A DNA stretch of 64,000 bases from an uncultured Litoreibacter sp. Its GTDB lineage: Bacteria > Pseudomonadota > Alphaproteobacteria > Rhodobacterales > Rhodobacteraceae. The stretch lies in NCBI GenBank assembly GCA_947492995.1, contig CANLOU010000003.1, positions 744,001-808,000 on the forward strand, in the 5' to 3' direction. The notes beneath the pieces were generated by a model, which ran no database searches, had not been told where the DNA came from, and was given only the letters and a program-made list of their open reading frames with translations. Shown one piece after another: positions 1 through 11,388 of this stretch. Positions within the stretch are counted from its first letter, which is position 1. Every line of letters begins with the position of its first letter. A program made the position numbers and the translations under genes.

Positions 1-559
1 TGAGGACGCGCGGCTCTGCGATGGGCTGCAAGGTGGTGAGGTCAAAAAGCGGCGTTTTCTTCCACCGCCCGGACAAGCGTGCTGCTCCGATGTTTTTGAC
101 CGACCGCGCGATGAAGGCCAACATGCTGCCTTGGCTGCCCTCTACCGGCCCCGTGGCCTGGTCGACCTTGTAGCGGAAATTCAGGGGGCCGAGCGCACCG
201 TCCGGCGCCTCCATATTTGCGGCAATCACGCCGACAAAGGGTATCTTCGGGCTAGCCATGGTGTTGAACAGCGGCGTGTTGCAGCATGACGCGTACCAGC
301 GAAACAGCCCCTTGGGGCTCAGACGCAGCAGCGCGAGGTGATGCTGGCCAGCCAACAACTGCACGTGGGACGGGTCTATCTGATAGACCTCCGTCCCGCC
401 GGAGGCATCGGTGGTTTTGCCGAACGCGCTCAGATGGCGCGCGAAGGCCTGACAATCGACGCAGTAACACATCCCATGATTGCTGTGGCGTGGGCCTGCG
501 TCATTGATAACAGCCTGAAAGCTGCCGCAATGGCATGAAAAGGGGATGTCTGTCGGCAT
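1..559 (-). CDS. GFA-like / DUF6151-type Cys-rich protein (C-terminus cut by window edge)
   Basis: Reverse-strand translation from ATG at 559: MPTDIPFSCHCGSFQAVINDAG...CYCVDCQAFARHL...; CHCG and CYCxxC motifs; open to the window edge. Confidence 0.7.
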   Translation of the reverse strand, partial: MPTDIPFSCHCGSFQAVINDAGPRHSNHGMCYCVDCQAFARHLSAFGKTTDASGGTEVYQIDPSHVQLLAGQHHLALLRLSPKGLFRWYASCCNTPLFNTMASPKIPFVGVIAANMEAPDGALGPLNFRYKVDQATGPVEGSQGSMLAFIARSVKNIGAARLSGRWKKTPLFDLTTLQPIAEPRVL

Positions 560-711
560 GGGGAGCTCCTGACGTTGACGTCACATCACGATACCGCCGA
601 TTTACCCTTTCGAACAGCGAAACTGAGGCTGGATTCGCGCTTCAAATAAGGCTACTCTGACCTGATAGACCCGAACAATCGGGCGTTGAGGCAGTAAACG
701 GCGGTATTTTC

Positions 712-1881
712 ATGACTGAAATGGTGTATGGCACCGTGACGGCACGCGTGGGCGAGCCGATCCTTCCCAAATGGTGGCGGACGGTTGACCGCTGGTCGAT
801 GGCCTGCGTGTTTGCGCTGTTTGGCATGGGGCTTTTGCTGGGGCTGGCGGCCTCGCCGCCCTTGGCCGCCAAGAACGGGCTGGACCCGTTCCATTACGTT
901 TCCCGCCAGGCTTTCTTTGGCTGTCTGGCGATGACCACGATGGTTGTGGTCTCGATGATGTCGACCAATCTGGTGCGACGGCTGGCCATTCTGGTCTTCT
1001 TCGTGACCTTCGCGGCGCTGGCTTTGCTGCCCGTCTTTGGCACAGATTTCGGCAAGGGCGCGACGCGGTGGTATTCGCTGGGCTTTGCCTCTGTGCAGCC
1101 GTCCGAGTTTCTAAAGCCTGTCTTCATCGTGTTTTCCGCCTGGCTGATCGCCGCCAGTTCCGAGATCAACGGCCCGCCGGGCAAAACATTCTCCTTCGCG
1201 CTGACCTGCGTCGTTGTGGGGTTTTTGGCGTTGCAGCCTGATTTCGGTCAAGCGTGCCTGATCCTGTTTGGCTGGGGCGTCGTTTATTTCGTCGCCGGAG
1301 CCCCCTTGACCTTGCTGGTCGGCATGGCGGGCGGCGTCGTCGCGGCCGGGGTCAGCGCCTACAACATGTCCGAACATTTCGCCCGCCGCATTGACGGCTT
1401 CCTGTCGGCGGAGGTCGATCCGACCACCCAGCTGGGCTACGCCACCAACGCGATCCGCGAGGGCGGTTATTTCGGCGTGGGCGTGGGCGAGGGGTCGGTC
1501 AAATGGTCCCTGCCGGACGCGCATACAGATTTCATCATCGCCGTGGCGGCGGAAGAATATGGGCTGGTGATGGTCATCGCGATCATCGCGCTTTACGCGG
1601 TCTTCACCATCCGGTCCCTGCACCGTTTGATGAAGGAACGAGACCCGTTCATCCGGCTGGCCGGCACTGGTCTGGCCGCGATGTTTGCGATGCAGGCGAT
1701 CATCAATATGGGCGTGGCGGTGCGGTTGCTGCCTGCCAAGGGCATGACCTTGCCGTTTGTGTCGAACGGCGGCTCGTCCTTGATTGCGGGGGGCATCGCG
1801 TTGGGGATGCTCTTGGCCTTCACCCGCAGCCGCCCGCAGGGCGACATGCGTGACATCATGATCCAAAGAGGCCGGGGATGA
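712..1881 (+). CDS. ftsW: Peptidoglycan glycosyltransferase FtsW (SEDS family)
   Basis: 389 aa polytopic protein with SEDS motifs ([34 protein letters not shown]); first gene of the dcw block. Confidence 0.95.
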   Translation: MTEMVYGTVTARVGEPILPKWWRTVDRWSMACVFALFGMGLLLGLAASPPLAAKNGLDPFHYVSRQAFFGCLAMTTMVVVSMMSTNLVRRLAILVFFVTFAALALLPVFGTDFGKGATRWYSLGFASVQPSEFLKPVFIVFSAWLIAASSEINGPPGKTFSFALTCVVVGFLALQPDFGQACLILFGWGVVYFVAGAPLTLLVGMAGGVVAAGVSAYNMSEHFARRIDGFLSAEVDPTTQLGYATNAIREGGYFGVGVGEGSVKWSLPDAHTDFIIAVAAEEYGLVMVIAIIALYAVFTIRSLHRLMKERDPFIRLAGTGLAAMFAMQAIINMGVAVRLLPAKGMTLPFVSNGGSSLIAGGIALGMLLAFTRSRPQGDMRDIMIQRGRG

Positions 1882-2975
1882 GCCAGCCTTTGCTGGTCAT
1901 AGCCGCAGGCGGCACCGGCGGGCATATGTTTCCCGCCCAAGCGCTGGCGGAGGCGATGTTGGCGAAGGGCTGGCGGGTCAAGCTGACCACCGATGCGCGC
2001 GGGGCGCGCTACGTTGGCGGCTTCCCGCATAGCGTTGAGATTGAGCAGCTTAAGTCCGCGACCTTCTCGCGCGGTGGAATAGTCGGCAAGCTGACGGCCC
2101 CGTTCAAGCTGGGGTCGGGCGTTCTGTCGGCCATGATGAAGTTTCGCCGCGACCGGCCCGCCGTTGTGGTGGGCTTTGGCGGCTACCCGTCCTTCCCCGC
2201 GATTGCAGCGGCTTGGCTGATGAAGCTGCCACGGATGATTCACGAGCAAAACGGCGTATTGGGCAAGGTGAACACGGTCTTTGCCAAGAAGGTCGACACC
2301 GTGGCTTGCGGCACCTGGCCCACCAATTTGCCCGAGGGCGTTGAGGGCGTTTTCACCGGAAACCCGGTGCGCGGCGCCATTCTGGAACGCGCGGCGGCGG
2401 GGTATATCCCGCCGGGCGACTACCCGATGAGCGTAGTGGTGATTGGCGGCAGCCAAGGCGCGCGCATCTTGTCGGAGGTTGTGCCAGCGGCCATGACCCT
2501 GCTGCCTGACGCGCTGAAAGCCAATGTCCGCGTCGCCCATCAGGCGCGCGACGAAGACGCTGAAAGCGCTGCGCATATCTATGCGCAGGGCGGCATCACG
2601 GCGGAGGTGCTGCCGTTTTTCAACGACATCCCGCGGCGCTTTTCCGAGGCGCAGCTGGTGGTGTCGCGGTCTGGCGCGTCCTCGGTGGCGGATCTGTCGG
2701 TCATCGGCAGGCCCTCCATTCTGGTGCCCTTTGCTGCTGCAATGGCCGACCACCAAACCGCCAACGCGCGCGGCTTGGTTGAGGCGGGTGCGGCCATCAT
2801 GATCCCCGAAAGCCAACTGACAGCCGAGGCGCTGGCGGAGCAAATCCAGACCATCCTGACGCAAGATCAAGCTGCCATTCAAATGGCGAATGCGGCATTG
2901 AGCGTCGGCAAACCTGACGCAACCGAGGCGCTGGTCGCCTTGACGGAACAACTCAACGAGAAGAACAGCCAATGA
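1878..2975 (+). CDS. murG: UDP-N-acetylglucosamine--N-acetylmuramyl-(pentapeptide) pyrophosphoryl-undecaprenol GlcNAc transferase
   Basis: [17 protein letters not shown] and GGSQGA motifs; 4-nt overlap with ftsW. Confidence 0.97.
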   Translation: MSQPLLVIAAGGTGGHMFPAQALAEAMLAKGWRVKLTTDARGARYVGGFPHSVEIEQLKSATFSRGGIVGKLTAPFKLGSGVLSAMMKFRRDRPAVVVGFGGYPSFPAIAAAWLMKLPRMIHEQNGVLGKVNTVFAKKVDTVACGTWPTNLPEGVEGVFTGNPVRGAILERAAAGYIPPGDYPMSVVVIGGSQGARILSEVVPAAMTLLPDALKANVRVAHQARDEDAESAAHIYAQGGITAEVLPFFNDIPRRFSEAQLVVSRSGASSVADLSVIGRPSILVPFAAAMADHQTANARGLVEAGAAIMIPESQLTAEALAEQIQTILTQDQAAIQMANAALSVGKPDATEALVALTEQLNEKNSQ

Positions 2976-4372
2976 ATGCTGCAGCAACAAAACTCCCCCT
3001 AGAACTCGGCGCGATCCACTTTGTGGGCATTGGCGGCATCGGCATGTCCGGCATCGCAGAGGTGCTTTTGAACCATGGCTACAAGGTGCAGGGCTCGGAC
3101 CTGAAAGCCTCGCCCATTACCAAACGGCTGGAAGAGCTTGGCGCGACGGTGTTCGAGGGCCAGCGGGCCGAGAATTTGGACCATGCGGATGTTGTTGTGA
3201 TCTCCTCGGCCATTAAGCCCGGCAATGCGGAACTGGATGCCGCGCGGTCAGCAGGCCTGCCGGTGGTGCGACGCGCCGAGATGCTGGCAGAGCTGATGCG
3301 GCTGAAATCGAACATTGCGGTGGGCGGCACCCACGGCAAAACCACAACAACCACGATGGTGGCGGCGCTGCTTGACGCGGGCGGGATTGACCCGACTGTC
3401 ATCAATGGTGGCATCATTCACGCCTATGGTTCGAACGCGCGTGTGGGTCAGGGCGAATGGATGGTGGTGGAGGCCGACGAGAGCGACGGCACGTTCAACC
3501 GGCTGCCCGCCACAATTGCGATTGTGACCAATATCGACCCCGAGCATATGGAGCATTGGGGCGACTTTGACACGTTGCGGCAGGGCTTTCTGGACTTCGT
3601 GTCGAACATTCCCTTCTACGGGCTGGCGGTGTGTTGCACGGACCATCCTGAGGTCCAGGCGCTGGTGGGCAAGATCAGCGACCGCCGGGTCGTGACATTC
3701 GGGTTCAACGCGCAGGCCGATGTGCGGGCGGTGAACCTGACCTACAAAGCAGGGGTCGCGCATTTTGATATTGCGCTGCAAAATGACGAGATGGTCATCA
3801 AGGGCTGCTCGCTGCCCATGCCCGGAGACCACAATGTGTCCAACGCGTTATCGGCTGTTGCCGTGGCGCGCCACCTTGGCATGAAGGCCGAGGAGATCAA
3901 GGAAGCGCTAGCCAACTTCGGCGGCGTTAACCGCCGCTTTACAAAAGTGGGCGAGGTTGACGGGGTGACGATCATTGATGATTACGGCCACCATCCCGTT
4001 GAAATAGCGGCCGTCTTGAAGGCCGCGCGGCAGTCCACGGAAGGCCGTGTTATTGCAGTGCATCAGCCGCATCGGTTCTCGCGTTTGCACTCGCTGTTTG
4101 ATGATTTCTGCTCCTGTTTTAATGACGCGGATGTTGTTGGCATCACGGATATTTTCTCGGCAGGCGAGGCCCCGATTGAGGGCGCGTCGCGCGACGATTT
4201 GGTGTCGGGCTTGATCCGTCACGGGCATCGTCATGCACGGATCGTGGAAGACGAAAATGCGCTGGAAAAGCTGGTGCGCGAGCAAGCGAAGCCGGGCGAC
4301 ATGGTGGTGTGTCTGGGGGCGGGCACGATCAGCGGCTGGGCCAACGGGCTTCCCGAAAGACTGTCCAAATGA
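2972..4372 (+). CDS. murC: UDP-N-acetylmuramate--L-alanine ligase
   Basis: [30 protein letters not shown]; overlaps murG. Confidence 0.97.
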   Translation: MNAAATKLPLELGAIHFVGIGGIGMSGIAEVLLNHGYKVQGSDLKASPITKRLEELGATVFEGQRAENLDHADVVVISSAIKPGNAELDAARSAGLPVVRRAEMLAELMRLKSNIAVGGTHGKTTTTTMVAALLDAGGIDPTVINGGIIHAYGSNARVGQGEWMVVEADESDGTFNRLPATIAIVTNIDPEHMEHWGDFDTLRQGFLDFVSNIPFYGLAVCCTDHPEVQALVGKISDRRVVTFGFNAQADVRAVNLTYKAGVAHFDIALQNDEMVIKGCSLPMPGDHNVSNALSAVAVARHLGMKAEEIKEALANFGGVNRRFTKVGEVDGVTIIDDYGHHPVEIAAVLKAARQSTEGRVIAVHQPHRFSRLHSLFDDFCSCFNDADVVGITDIFSAGEAPIEGASRDDLVSGLIRHGHRHARIVEDENALEKLVREQAKPGDMVVCLGAGTISGWANGLPERLSK

Positions 4373-4472
4373 GCATAAAGACAACTGGCCAAAGGTGCGA
4401 AAAGCCTGACTTTCCCCGCCATACCCCACGGTCCATACTCAGACCATGCCTGGTGCTGGAGACCCGACCAAT

Positions 4473-4727
4473 ATGAGCCTTTCGCTGATCTCAGCGGCCA
4501 TCTGGGCCATTGCCGCCACCTTTGTGGCGCTGCTGCCCATGCGCTTTCAATATGCGCCGGGGGTGACGCTGCTGGTGGCGGCCCCCTTCTTGGTGGGGTT
4601 CATCGGATATGAGCATGGCCTCTGGTTCGCCCTTTTGGGGTTGGCGGGGTTCGTGTCGATGTTTCGCAACCCGCTGATCTATTTTTATCGCTGCGCGCGC
4701 GGCAAGACGCCGGATATCCCGCGATGA
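4473..4727 (+). CDS. DUF2484 family small membrane protein (copy 1)
   Basis: MSLSLISAAIWAIAATFVALLPMRFQY...; position between murC and murB is typical of Rhodobacterales. Confidence 0.75.
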   Translation: MSLSLISAAIWAIAATFVALLPMRFQYAPGVTLLVAAPFLVGFIGYEHGLWFALLGLAGFVSMFRNPLIYFYRCARGKTPDIPR

Positions 4728-4996
4728 GCTGGTCGCTGGTATGCGCCTTTGTCTGGCTGATCGGGGCCAATGTCGTGGCGATGTTCCCATCGCGCGACCA
4801 CCATTGGCGCTTTGCCTATGGCATGATCGCTTTGGGGATACCGTTGCTGGGTTGGGTCACGTGGGAAAACGGGCCATGGATCGGGCTTATCGCGATGGCG
4901 GCGGGCATTTCCATCCTGCGATGGCCGGTCCGCTATCTGGGGCGCTGGATACGCCGCCGGTTGGGCTGGGAGAAACCTGTGGGGCCCGCGGAATAG
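4724..4996 (+). CDS. DUF2484 family small membrane protein (copy 2)
   Basis: MSWSLVCAFVWLIGANVVAMFPSRDHHWRFAYG...; similar to the preceding ORF, 4-nt overlap. Confidence 0.75.
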   Translation: MSWSLVCAFVWLIGANVVAMFPSRDHHWRFAYGMIALGIPLLGWVTWENGPWIGLIAMAAGISILRWPVRYLGRWIRRRLGWEKPVGPAE

Positions 4997-5056
4997 GGGG
5001 CTGATCGGCCCTGCGGGGCGGATATTTTTTGGAACAATGATGGTGTGGGCGGTTTC

Positions 5057-5983
5057 ATGAGTGACGGTTTGCCTGAGGTGCGCGGGGCTTTGACGCCAGA
5101 TCGCGGTTTGGCCGATTTGACATGGCTGCGTGTGGGCGGACCCGCGACGGCTCTGTTTCAGCCGGCAGATCGTGAAGATTTGGTTAATTTTCTGAAAAGC
5201 TATCACGGGGATGTTTTCCCGATGGGCGTGGGATCAAACCTGATCGTGCGTGATGGCGGCGTGGACGCGGTGGTGATCCGGCTGGGGCGCGGCTTCAACG
5301 GCTTTTCTGTTGAGGGCACGCGGGTGACCTGCGGGCCTGCTTTGCTGGACGCGCATTGCGCGCGCAAGGCGGCGGATGCGGGGTTGGATCTGACCTTCCT
5401 GCGCACCATCCCCGGGGCCATCGGCGGCGCGGTTGCGATGAATGCCGGGTGCTACGGCAGCTACATGGCAGATGTGTTTGTGGAGGCGACCGTGGTGTTG
5501 CGGTCGGGCGAGGTGGTGGTGCTGACCCGCGACGACGTGGAGTTCGGGTACCGGCAGTCGAACCTGCCCGAGGGCGCGGTGCTGGTTGAGGTGGTGATGG
5601 ACGTTCCCCGCGGGGAACCGGCGGCGCTGCATGCGCGGATGGAGGACCAGCTGGCCAAGCGCGACGCAACGCAGCCCACGAAGGACCGCACGGCGGGAAG
5701 CACGTTCCGCAACCCGGTCGGGTATTCGTCCACGGGCAAGGCGGATGACACACATGAGTTGAAGGCCTGGAAGGTCATTGACGACGCAGGTCTGCGCGGC
5801 GCGACGCTGGGCGGGGCGCAGATGAGCGAGAAGCACCCAAATTTTCTAATCAACACGGGCGACGCGACGGCTGCCGATTTGGAAGATTTGGGCGAGCATG
5901 TGCGGAAAAAGGTTTTCGAGAACAGTGGAATAGAGTTACAATGGGAGGTGCTTCGGGTCGGTTCGCGTACTGGTCGGGGCTAA
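5057..5983 (+). CDS. murB: UDP-N-acetylmuramate dehydrogenase
   Basis: [36 protein letters not shown] motifs. Confidence 0.96.
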   Translation: MSDGLPEVRGALTPDRGLADLTWLRVGGPATALFQPADREDLVNFLKSYHGDVFPMGVGSNLIVRDGGVDAVVIRLGRGFNGFSVEGTRVTCGPALLDAHCARKAADAGLDLTFLRTIPGAIGGAVAMNAGCYGSYMADVFVEATVVLRSGEVVVLTRDDVEFGYRQSNLPEGAVLVEVVMDVPRGEPAALHARMEDQLAKRDATQPTKDRTAGSTFRNPVGYSSTGKADDTHELKAWKVIDDAGLRGATLGGAQMSEKHPNFLINTGDATAADLEDLGEHVRKKVFENSGIELQWEVLRVGSRTGRG

Positions 5984-6025
5984 ACACAAGATGTAGTGGT
6001 CGCAAAGGCCACACATACAAAAAGA

Positions 6026-6045
6026 AGCCCTCGCATAAGAGGGCT
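6026..6045 (+). promoter_or_regulatory. Hairpin in murB-ddl interval (AGCCCTC-gcataa-GAGGGCT)
   Basis: 7-bp perfect stem, 19 nt upstream of the ddl start; no following T-run. Confidence 0.4.
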
Positions 6046-6063
6046 GCGGTAAATGAGGCGAAG

Positions 6064-6978
6064 ATGTCGAGCAGGACATTTCGCAAAGTAGTGGTTTTGA
6101 TGGGCGGCCCCTCGGCTGAGCGCGAGGTGTCACTGTCCTCTGGGCGTGAATGCGCCGCTGCGTTGCGTGAGGCAGGGTATGATGTTGTGGAACTGGACGC
6201 GGGTCCGGACCTTGCCGCGCGTTTGGAAGAGATTTCCCCTGATTGCGTGTTCAACGCCCTGCATGGCCGCTGGGGCGAGGATGGCTGCGTGCAAGGGATG
6301 CTGGAGTGGATGAAAATCCCGTACTCGCATTCGGGCGTGCTGGCCTCGTCTTTGGCGATGGATAAAGAGCGCACCAAGGACGTGTACCGCGCGCATGGGC
6401 TTCCCGTTTGTGACAGCGTTTTGGCGTCCAAGGCAGACGTGATGGCGGGGCATGTGATGGCTGCGCCCTACGTGGTAAAGCCCTATAACGAAGGGTCCTC
6501 GGTGGGCGTGTATCTGGTCAGCGAGGGGGCCAACGGCCCGCCCGTCTTGGCCGATGACATGCCTGATGTCGTGATGGTCGAGGCCTTCGCGCCGGGGCGC
6601 GAGTTGACGACGACCGTGCTGGGTGACCGCGCGTTGGAGGTGACGGACATCATCACTGACGGCTGGTACGATTACGAGGCGAAGTATGAGGAAGGCGGGT
6701 CGCGGCATGTGGTGCCGGCGGATGTGCCCTCGGAGATACGGGACTTATGTTTCGAATACGCGCTGACCGCGCATAAGGCGCTAGGGTGCCGGGGCGTGTC
6801 GCGGACCGATTTTCGCTGGGATGAAAGCAAAGGGGCCGACGGGATGATCCTGTTGGAGACCAACACGCAGCCGGGGATGACCGGAACGTCGCTGACGCCG
6901 GAGCAGGCGGGCAAGGTCGGGATGGACATGGCGGCGCTGTGTTCCTGGATTGTGGAGGACGCATCATGCGACCGTTGA
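6064..6978 (+). CDS. ddl: D-alanine--D-alanine ligase
   Basis: MSSRTFRKVVVLMGGPSAEREVSLSSG; GSSVGV; ATP-grasp motifs. Confidence 0.95.
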   Translation: MSSRTFRKVVVLMGGPSAEREVSLSSGRECAAALREAGYDVVELDAGPDLAARLEEISPDCVFNALHGRWGEDGCVQGMLEWMKIPYSHSGVLASSLAMDKERTKDVYRAHGLPVCDSVLASKADVMAGHVMAAPYVVKPYNEGSSVGVYLVSEGANGPPVLADDMPDVVMVEAFAPGRELTTTVLGDRALEVTDIITDGWYDYEAKYEEGGSRHVVPADVPSEIRDLCFEYALTAHKALGCRGVSRTDFRWDESKGADGMILLETNTQPGMTGTSLTPEQAGKVGMDMAALCSWIVEDASCDR

Positions 6979-7859
6979 AGGGGCAGAAAAAGATCAACCT
7001 CAAACGCGACCCCGCGCCGAGCCGGATGGCCTATCGGCTGGAGCGGCTCTGGCTGCGACCTGTGTTTCGCCGCTTTGTCAGGATAGGCGCGCCGCTGGCC
7101 TTGGTGGCGGCGGTGGGCGCGTGGTACTTCAGCAATGAAGAGCGCCAGGAGAAGATGGTTGAGATGGTCGCGGAGGCGCGGGCCTCCATTGAGGAGCGTC
7201 CCGAATTCATGGTCAAAGCCATGGCGATCGACGGGGCGTCCAAGACGCTGTCGGGCCATATTCGTGAGGTGATGCCGGTGAGCTTGCCTGCGTCCTCGTT
7301 CGATTTGGACTTGGAAGCGATGCGCAAGCAGGTGGAGAGCCTGGACGCGGTGAAGCGCGTCGATGTGCGTGTGCGGTCCGGGGGCATGTTGCAGGTCAAT
7401 GTTGTTGAACGTGTCCCGGCGATTATCTGGCGCGGCCCGGACGGGTTGGAATTGCTTGATGAAGGCGGTCACCGGGTGGCGGCGTTGGGCTCGCGTGTGG
7501 AACGCAGTGACCTGCCGCTGATTGCGGGCGAGGGCGCGAACCGGCAAGTGCCGGAGGCCTTGGCGCTGTTCAAGAGCGCGGAGCCGATCAAGGCGCGGGT
7601 CACCGGCATGGTGCGGATGAGCGAGCTGCGTTGGGACGTGGTGATGGACCGTGGGCAGCGGATCATGCTGCCGCAGAACGGCGCGGGGCCCGCTTTGGAC
7701 CGCGTGATTGCATTGAATGAAGCACAAGACCTGCTGGCGCGCGACGTCGCGCGGGTCGACATCCGCAACGGGAAACGCCCGACATTGCGGCTGACAGAGG
7801 GGGCGCTGGAAGAGCTGCGCGCCCTGAAAAGCATTGAGATCAAAGGGACCAGAGAATGA
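6966..7859 (+). CDS. ftsQ: Cell division protein FtsQ
   Basis: N-terminal TM plus POTRA/FtsQ-like region; between ddl and ftsA. Confidence 0.9.
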   Translation: MRPLKGQKKINLKRDPAPSRMAYRLERLWLRPVFRRFVRIGAPLALVAAVGAWYFSNEERQEKMVEMVAEARASIEERPEFMVKAMAIDGASKTLSGHIREVMPVSLPASSFDLDLEAMRKQVESLDAVKRVDVRVRSGGMLQVNVVERVPAIIWRGPDGLELLDEGGHRVAALGSRVERSDLPLIAGEGANRQVPEALALFKSAEPIKARVTGMVRMSELRWDVVMDRGQRIMLPQNGAGPALDRVIALNEAQDLLARDVARVDIRNGKRPTLRLTEGALEELRALKSIEIKGTRE

Positions 7860-9190
7860 CCGATCTTTACCAAACCCAACGGGCGATGCGGAACCGGCGC
7901 GAGGCCGCTATTCAGCGAGGCGTGATTGCTGTGCTGGATGTGGGGTCCTCCAAGATTGCGTGTTTCGTGCTGCGCTTTGACGGGCCGGAGCGGTTCAAGG
8001 ACAGCGATGGCATCGGGACGATGGCGGGGCAGTCGGCGTTTCGGGTGATTGGCGCTGCGACCACGCGGTCACGCGGGGTGCGCTTTGGCGAGATCGAGAC
8101 GATGCACGAGACGGAGCGGGCCATTCGGACCGCCGTTCAGGCCGCCCAAAAGATGGCCAATGTGCGGGTGGACCACGTGATTGCGTGTTTTGCGGGCGCG
8201 AAGCCACGCAGCTACGGGTTGGCTGGAACGGTTGATCTGCATGACGGGCAGGTGACGGATAATTGTGTGGCGCGGGTGCTGAGCAGCTGCGACCTGCCGG
8301 AATATGGGCAGGACCGCGAGGTGCTGCATGCGCAGCCGGTGAATTTTGCGGTGGATCACCGCTCCGGTCTGGGTGATCCGCGCGGGCAGGCGGGCAACCA
8401 ACTGTCCACGGATTTGCACATGCTGACGGTGGACCGCTCGCCGATTGAGAACCTTCTCTACTGCATCAAACGTTGCGATCTGGATGTGGCGGGGATTGCG
8501 TCGTCCTCTTATGCCGCCGGGATTTCGTCGCTGGTCGAGGACGAGCAGGAGCTGGGCGCGGCTTGTATTGATTTGGGAGGCGGGTCCACGGGGATCTCGA
8601 TCTTCATCAAGAAGCATATGATCTACGCCGATACCGTGCGGATGGGGGGGGATCATGTGACCTCGGACATAAGCCAGGGCTTGCAGGTGCCGATGCCGAC
8701 GGCGGAGCGGATCAAGACGTTTTATGGCGGCGTGGTGGCCACGGGGATGGATGATCGGGAGATGATTGACCTGTCCTCGGACACTGGTGACTGGGAGCAT
8801 GACCGGCGGACCGTTTCGCGGGCCGAGGTGATCGGCGTGATGCGGCCCCGGATGGAAGAGATTTTGGAGGAGGTCAGAACGCGGCTGGATGCGGCCGGGT
8901 TCGAACACCTCCCGAGCCAGCGGATTGTTTTGACGGGCGGGGCCTCGCAGTTGCCGGGTCTTGATGGGCTGGCCACGAAGATTTTGGGCCAGCAGGTTCG
9001 GCTGGGCCGGCCGCTGCGGGTTCAGGGCCTGCCCCAGTCCGTGACGGGGCCTTCTTTTGCCGCCGCTGTGGGCACCTGCCTGTTCGCGGCGCACCCTCAG
9101 GATGAGTGGTGGGACTTTGATGTGCCCGTGGACAGCTATCCGGCGCGGTCTTTGAAGCGGGCGGTGAAGTGGTTCAAGGATAACTGGTGA
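7856..9190 (+). CDS. ftsA: Cell division protein FtsA
   Basis: AVLDVGSSKIACFVLR, GAACIDLGGGSTGISIF, ILTGGASQLPG (actin-like ATPase motifs). Confidence 0.96.
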   Translation: MTDLYQTQRAMRNRREAAIQRGVIAVLDVGSSKIACFVLRFDGPERFKDSDGIGTMAGQSAFRVIGAATTRSRGVRFGEIETMHETERAIRTAVQAAQKMANVRVDHVIACFAGAKPRSYGLAGTVDLHDGQVTDNCVARVLSSCDLPEYGQDREVLHAQPVNFAVDHRSGLGDPRGQAGNQLSTDLHMLTVDRSPIENLLYCIKRCDLDVAGIASSSYAAGISSLVEDEQELGAACIDLGGGSTGISIFIKKHMIYADTVRMGGDHVTSDISQGLQVPMPTAERIKTFYGGVVATGMDDREMIDLSSDTGDWEHDRRTVSRAEVIGVMRPRMEEILEEVRTRLDAAGFEHLPSQRIVLTGGASQLPGLDGLATKILGQQVRLGRPLRVQGLPQSVTGPSFAAAVGTCLFAAHPQDEWWDFDVPVDSYPARSLKRAVKWFKDNW

Positions 9191-9233
9191 TTGCGACGCA
9201 TGCGTCGAAATTGGCAAGTGATTGAAAATCATA

Positions 9234-9255
9234 GGTAAACAGAATTCTGTTTACC
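9234..9255. promoter_or_regulatory. 22-bp perfect palindrome GGTAAACAGAATTCTGTTTACC in ftsA-ftsZ interval
   Basis: Self-complementary by direct reading. Confidence 0.6.
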
Positions 9256-9542
9256 ACTTATTAACCCGCCAAACGGGCCGTGGGACAGCGGCGCGGGGGG
9301 GGCGAGGCAGGCTCAGACCGGCGCGACTCACCTGTTGCCCGATCTGTTTTCGCATGCATACTGGTAGTGGTATCAGGCCACCTGACACGCGAGATTTGCC
9401 TGTTTTGGCAAGATACCGCCGAAATAGGGCGGGTTTTCCCCAGATTTTGTGGCAAAAATGCCTTTTTTCACGTGACGGCGCTGCAGAGTCCAGATAGAGT
9501 TTCGCGTTAAGAGGCAAAATAATAAGGGCCGAATGGCTCATT

Positions 9543-9557
9543 TTTTACCCGGTAAAA
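9543..9557. promoter_or_regulatory. Inverted repeat TTTTACC-C-GGTAAAA just upstream of ftsZ
   Basis: 7-bp arms, 1-nt centre; GGTAAA half-site shared with palindrome at 9234-9255. Confidence 0.45.
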
Positions 9558-9578
9558 GTACAGACAGGCGGACAACCC

Positions 9579-11147
9579 ATGGCATTAAATCTTCGGATTC
9601 CCGAGCAACCAGAATTGAAACCACGCATCACCGTCTTCGGTGTGGGCGGAGCAGGCGGCAACGCGGTCAACAACATGATCGACAAAGAGCTGGACGGCGT
9701 TGAGTTCGTCACAGCCAATACCGATGCGCAAGCCTTGCAGCATTCCAAAGCCGCCGCGAAAATCCAGATGGGCGTGAAAGCGACCGAAGGTTTAGGCGCG
9801 GGCGCACGTCCATCGGTCGGCTCCGCCGCCGCCGAAGAGACCATTGAAGAAATCGTCGACCATCTGGCCGGCGCGCATATGTGCTTCATCACCGCCGGCA
9901 TGGGTGGCGGGACTGGCACAGGCGCCGCACCGATCATCGCGCAAGCCGCGCGGGAGCTGGGTGTTCTGACCGTGGGTGTTGTCACCAAGCCGTTCCAGTT
10001 CGAGGGCGGCAAGCGCATGAAGCAAGCCGACGAAGGCATTGAAGCGCTTCAAAAAGTTGTCGACACGCTGATTATCATTCCGAACCAGAACCTGTTCCGT
10101 CTGGCCAACGAAAAGACGACCTTTACCGAGGCGTTCTCCATGGCTGACGACGTGCTCTATCAAGGTGTCAAAGGCGTCACCGACCTGATGGTGCGCCCGG
10201 GCCTTATCAACCTCGATTTTGCCGATGTCCGCGCCGTGATGGACGAGATGGGCAAAGCCATGATGGGCACCGGCGAAGCCGAGGGCGAAGATCGCGCAAT
10301 CCAGGCGGCAGAGAAGGCGATTGCCAACCCGCTACTGGACGAGATTTCGCTGCGCGGCGCGAAAGGTGTTCTTATCAACATCACCGGCAGCCACGACCTG
10401 ACCCTGTTCGAACTGGACGAAGCGGCCAACCGCATCCGCGAAGAGGTCGACCCCGAAGCCAACATCATCGTGGGCTCGACGCTGGACACCACCATGGATG
10501 GGCAAATGCGCGTTTCTGTTGTGGCCACCGGCATCGAAGCTTCCGAAGAGCTGCTGGCACATCCTGTGCCACGCCGTTCCCTGGCCGCACCTTTGACCCA
10601 AGAGCGCGCGCCAGAAGAAGCCGCTGCCCCTGTTGCATCCGTTGCCGTCGAAATGACGCCGGTTGCGGCCGAAGCATCGCCGGAGCCGTCGCTGTTTGAG
10701 GGTGTTGCCGAAGCACCGGCACCATCCTTTGCGCCTGCGCCAGAGCAGGTTGCCGAAGATGGTTTGCCTGAGCCTGTGTACCAGCCAGCGCCAGCGCCAG
10801 CATTCACACAGCCAGCGGCCCAAGCGCCTGCACCGCAAGGCTATGTGGCCCCGCAGCCTGCGGCCCCCGGCACACCATCGCCGGAAGCCATGGACCGTCT
10901 GCGCGCCGCCGTGACCAAGGCCCCAACCATGGAGCCAGTGCGCGCCGAACCCGCACCTGCAGCCGCGGAAAAACCGCGGTTTGGCATCAACTCCCTGATA
11001 GGTCGCATGACCGGCGGGGCAGGGGAAGAGGGCCAGCAGGCCGTTCAGCGCCAGCCCGCACCAAGCACGCTGGAGCCGTCCGCCGAGGTGGACCCGGAGC
11101 AGGAAAAGATCGAAATTCCGGCCTTCCTGCGCCGCCAAGCGAACTAA
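9579..11147 (+). CDS. ftsZ: Cell division protein FtsZ
   Basis: [24 protein letters not shown] tubulin signature, Pro/Ala-rich linker, C-terminal peptide [14 protein letters not shown]. Confidence 0.98.
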   Translation: MALNLRIPEQPELKPRITVFGVGGAGGNAVNNMIDKELDGVEFVTANTDAQALQHSKAAAKIQMGVKATEGLGAGARPSVGSAAAEETIEEIVDHLAGAHMCFITAGMGGGTGTGAAPIIAQAARELGVLTVGVVTKPFQFEGGKRMKQADEGIEALQKVVDTLIIIPNQNLFRLANEKTTFTEAFSMADDVLYQGVKGVTDLMVRPGLINLDFADVRAVMDEMGKAMMGTGEAEGEDRAIQAAEKAIANPLLDEISLRGAKGVLINITGSHDLTLFELDEAANRIREEVDPEANIIVGSTLDTTMDGQMRVSVVATGIEASEELLAHPVPRRSLAAPLTQERAPEEAAAPVASVAVEMTPVAAEASPEPSLFEGVAEAPAPSFAPAPEQVAEDGLPEPVYQPAPAPAFTQPAAQAPAPQGYVAPQPAAPGTPSPEAMDRLRAAVTKAPTMEPVRAEPAPAAAEKPRFGINSLIGRMTGGAGEEGQQAVQRQPAPSTLEPSAEVDPEQEKIEIPAFLRRQAN

Positions 11148-11174
11148 CTCACACATCTGTGACGTAACGTCTTA

Positions 11175-11198
11175 GGCCGGGCATTGCCCGGCCTTTTT
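11175..11198 (+). terminator. Rho-independent terminator after ftsZ
   Basis: GGCCGGGCATTGCCCGGCC followed by TTTTT. Confidence 0.85.
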
Positions 11199-11388
11199 CG
11201 TTGTAGATCAACGTCTTGCTGCAGGTGCGAAAGCCGATTGTTTCAATATGTCAGGTTTGTTGCAGTCGGTCACAAAGAGTGAGTTGAGACCTGTGCCCCC
11301 AACCCCTATTTTTCAGCCATCAGGAACTGGGGGGTTCTTGGTGACGACAAGTACAACTAGAAATCTGCCGCTTCTTTGGAGGCTCTAC

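Noticed and set aside
11248-11388. 47-aa N-terminal extension of lpxC from the ORF track
   Set aside because: Extension does not resemble LpxC; GTG at 11389 gives the expected family N-terminus
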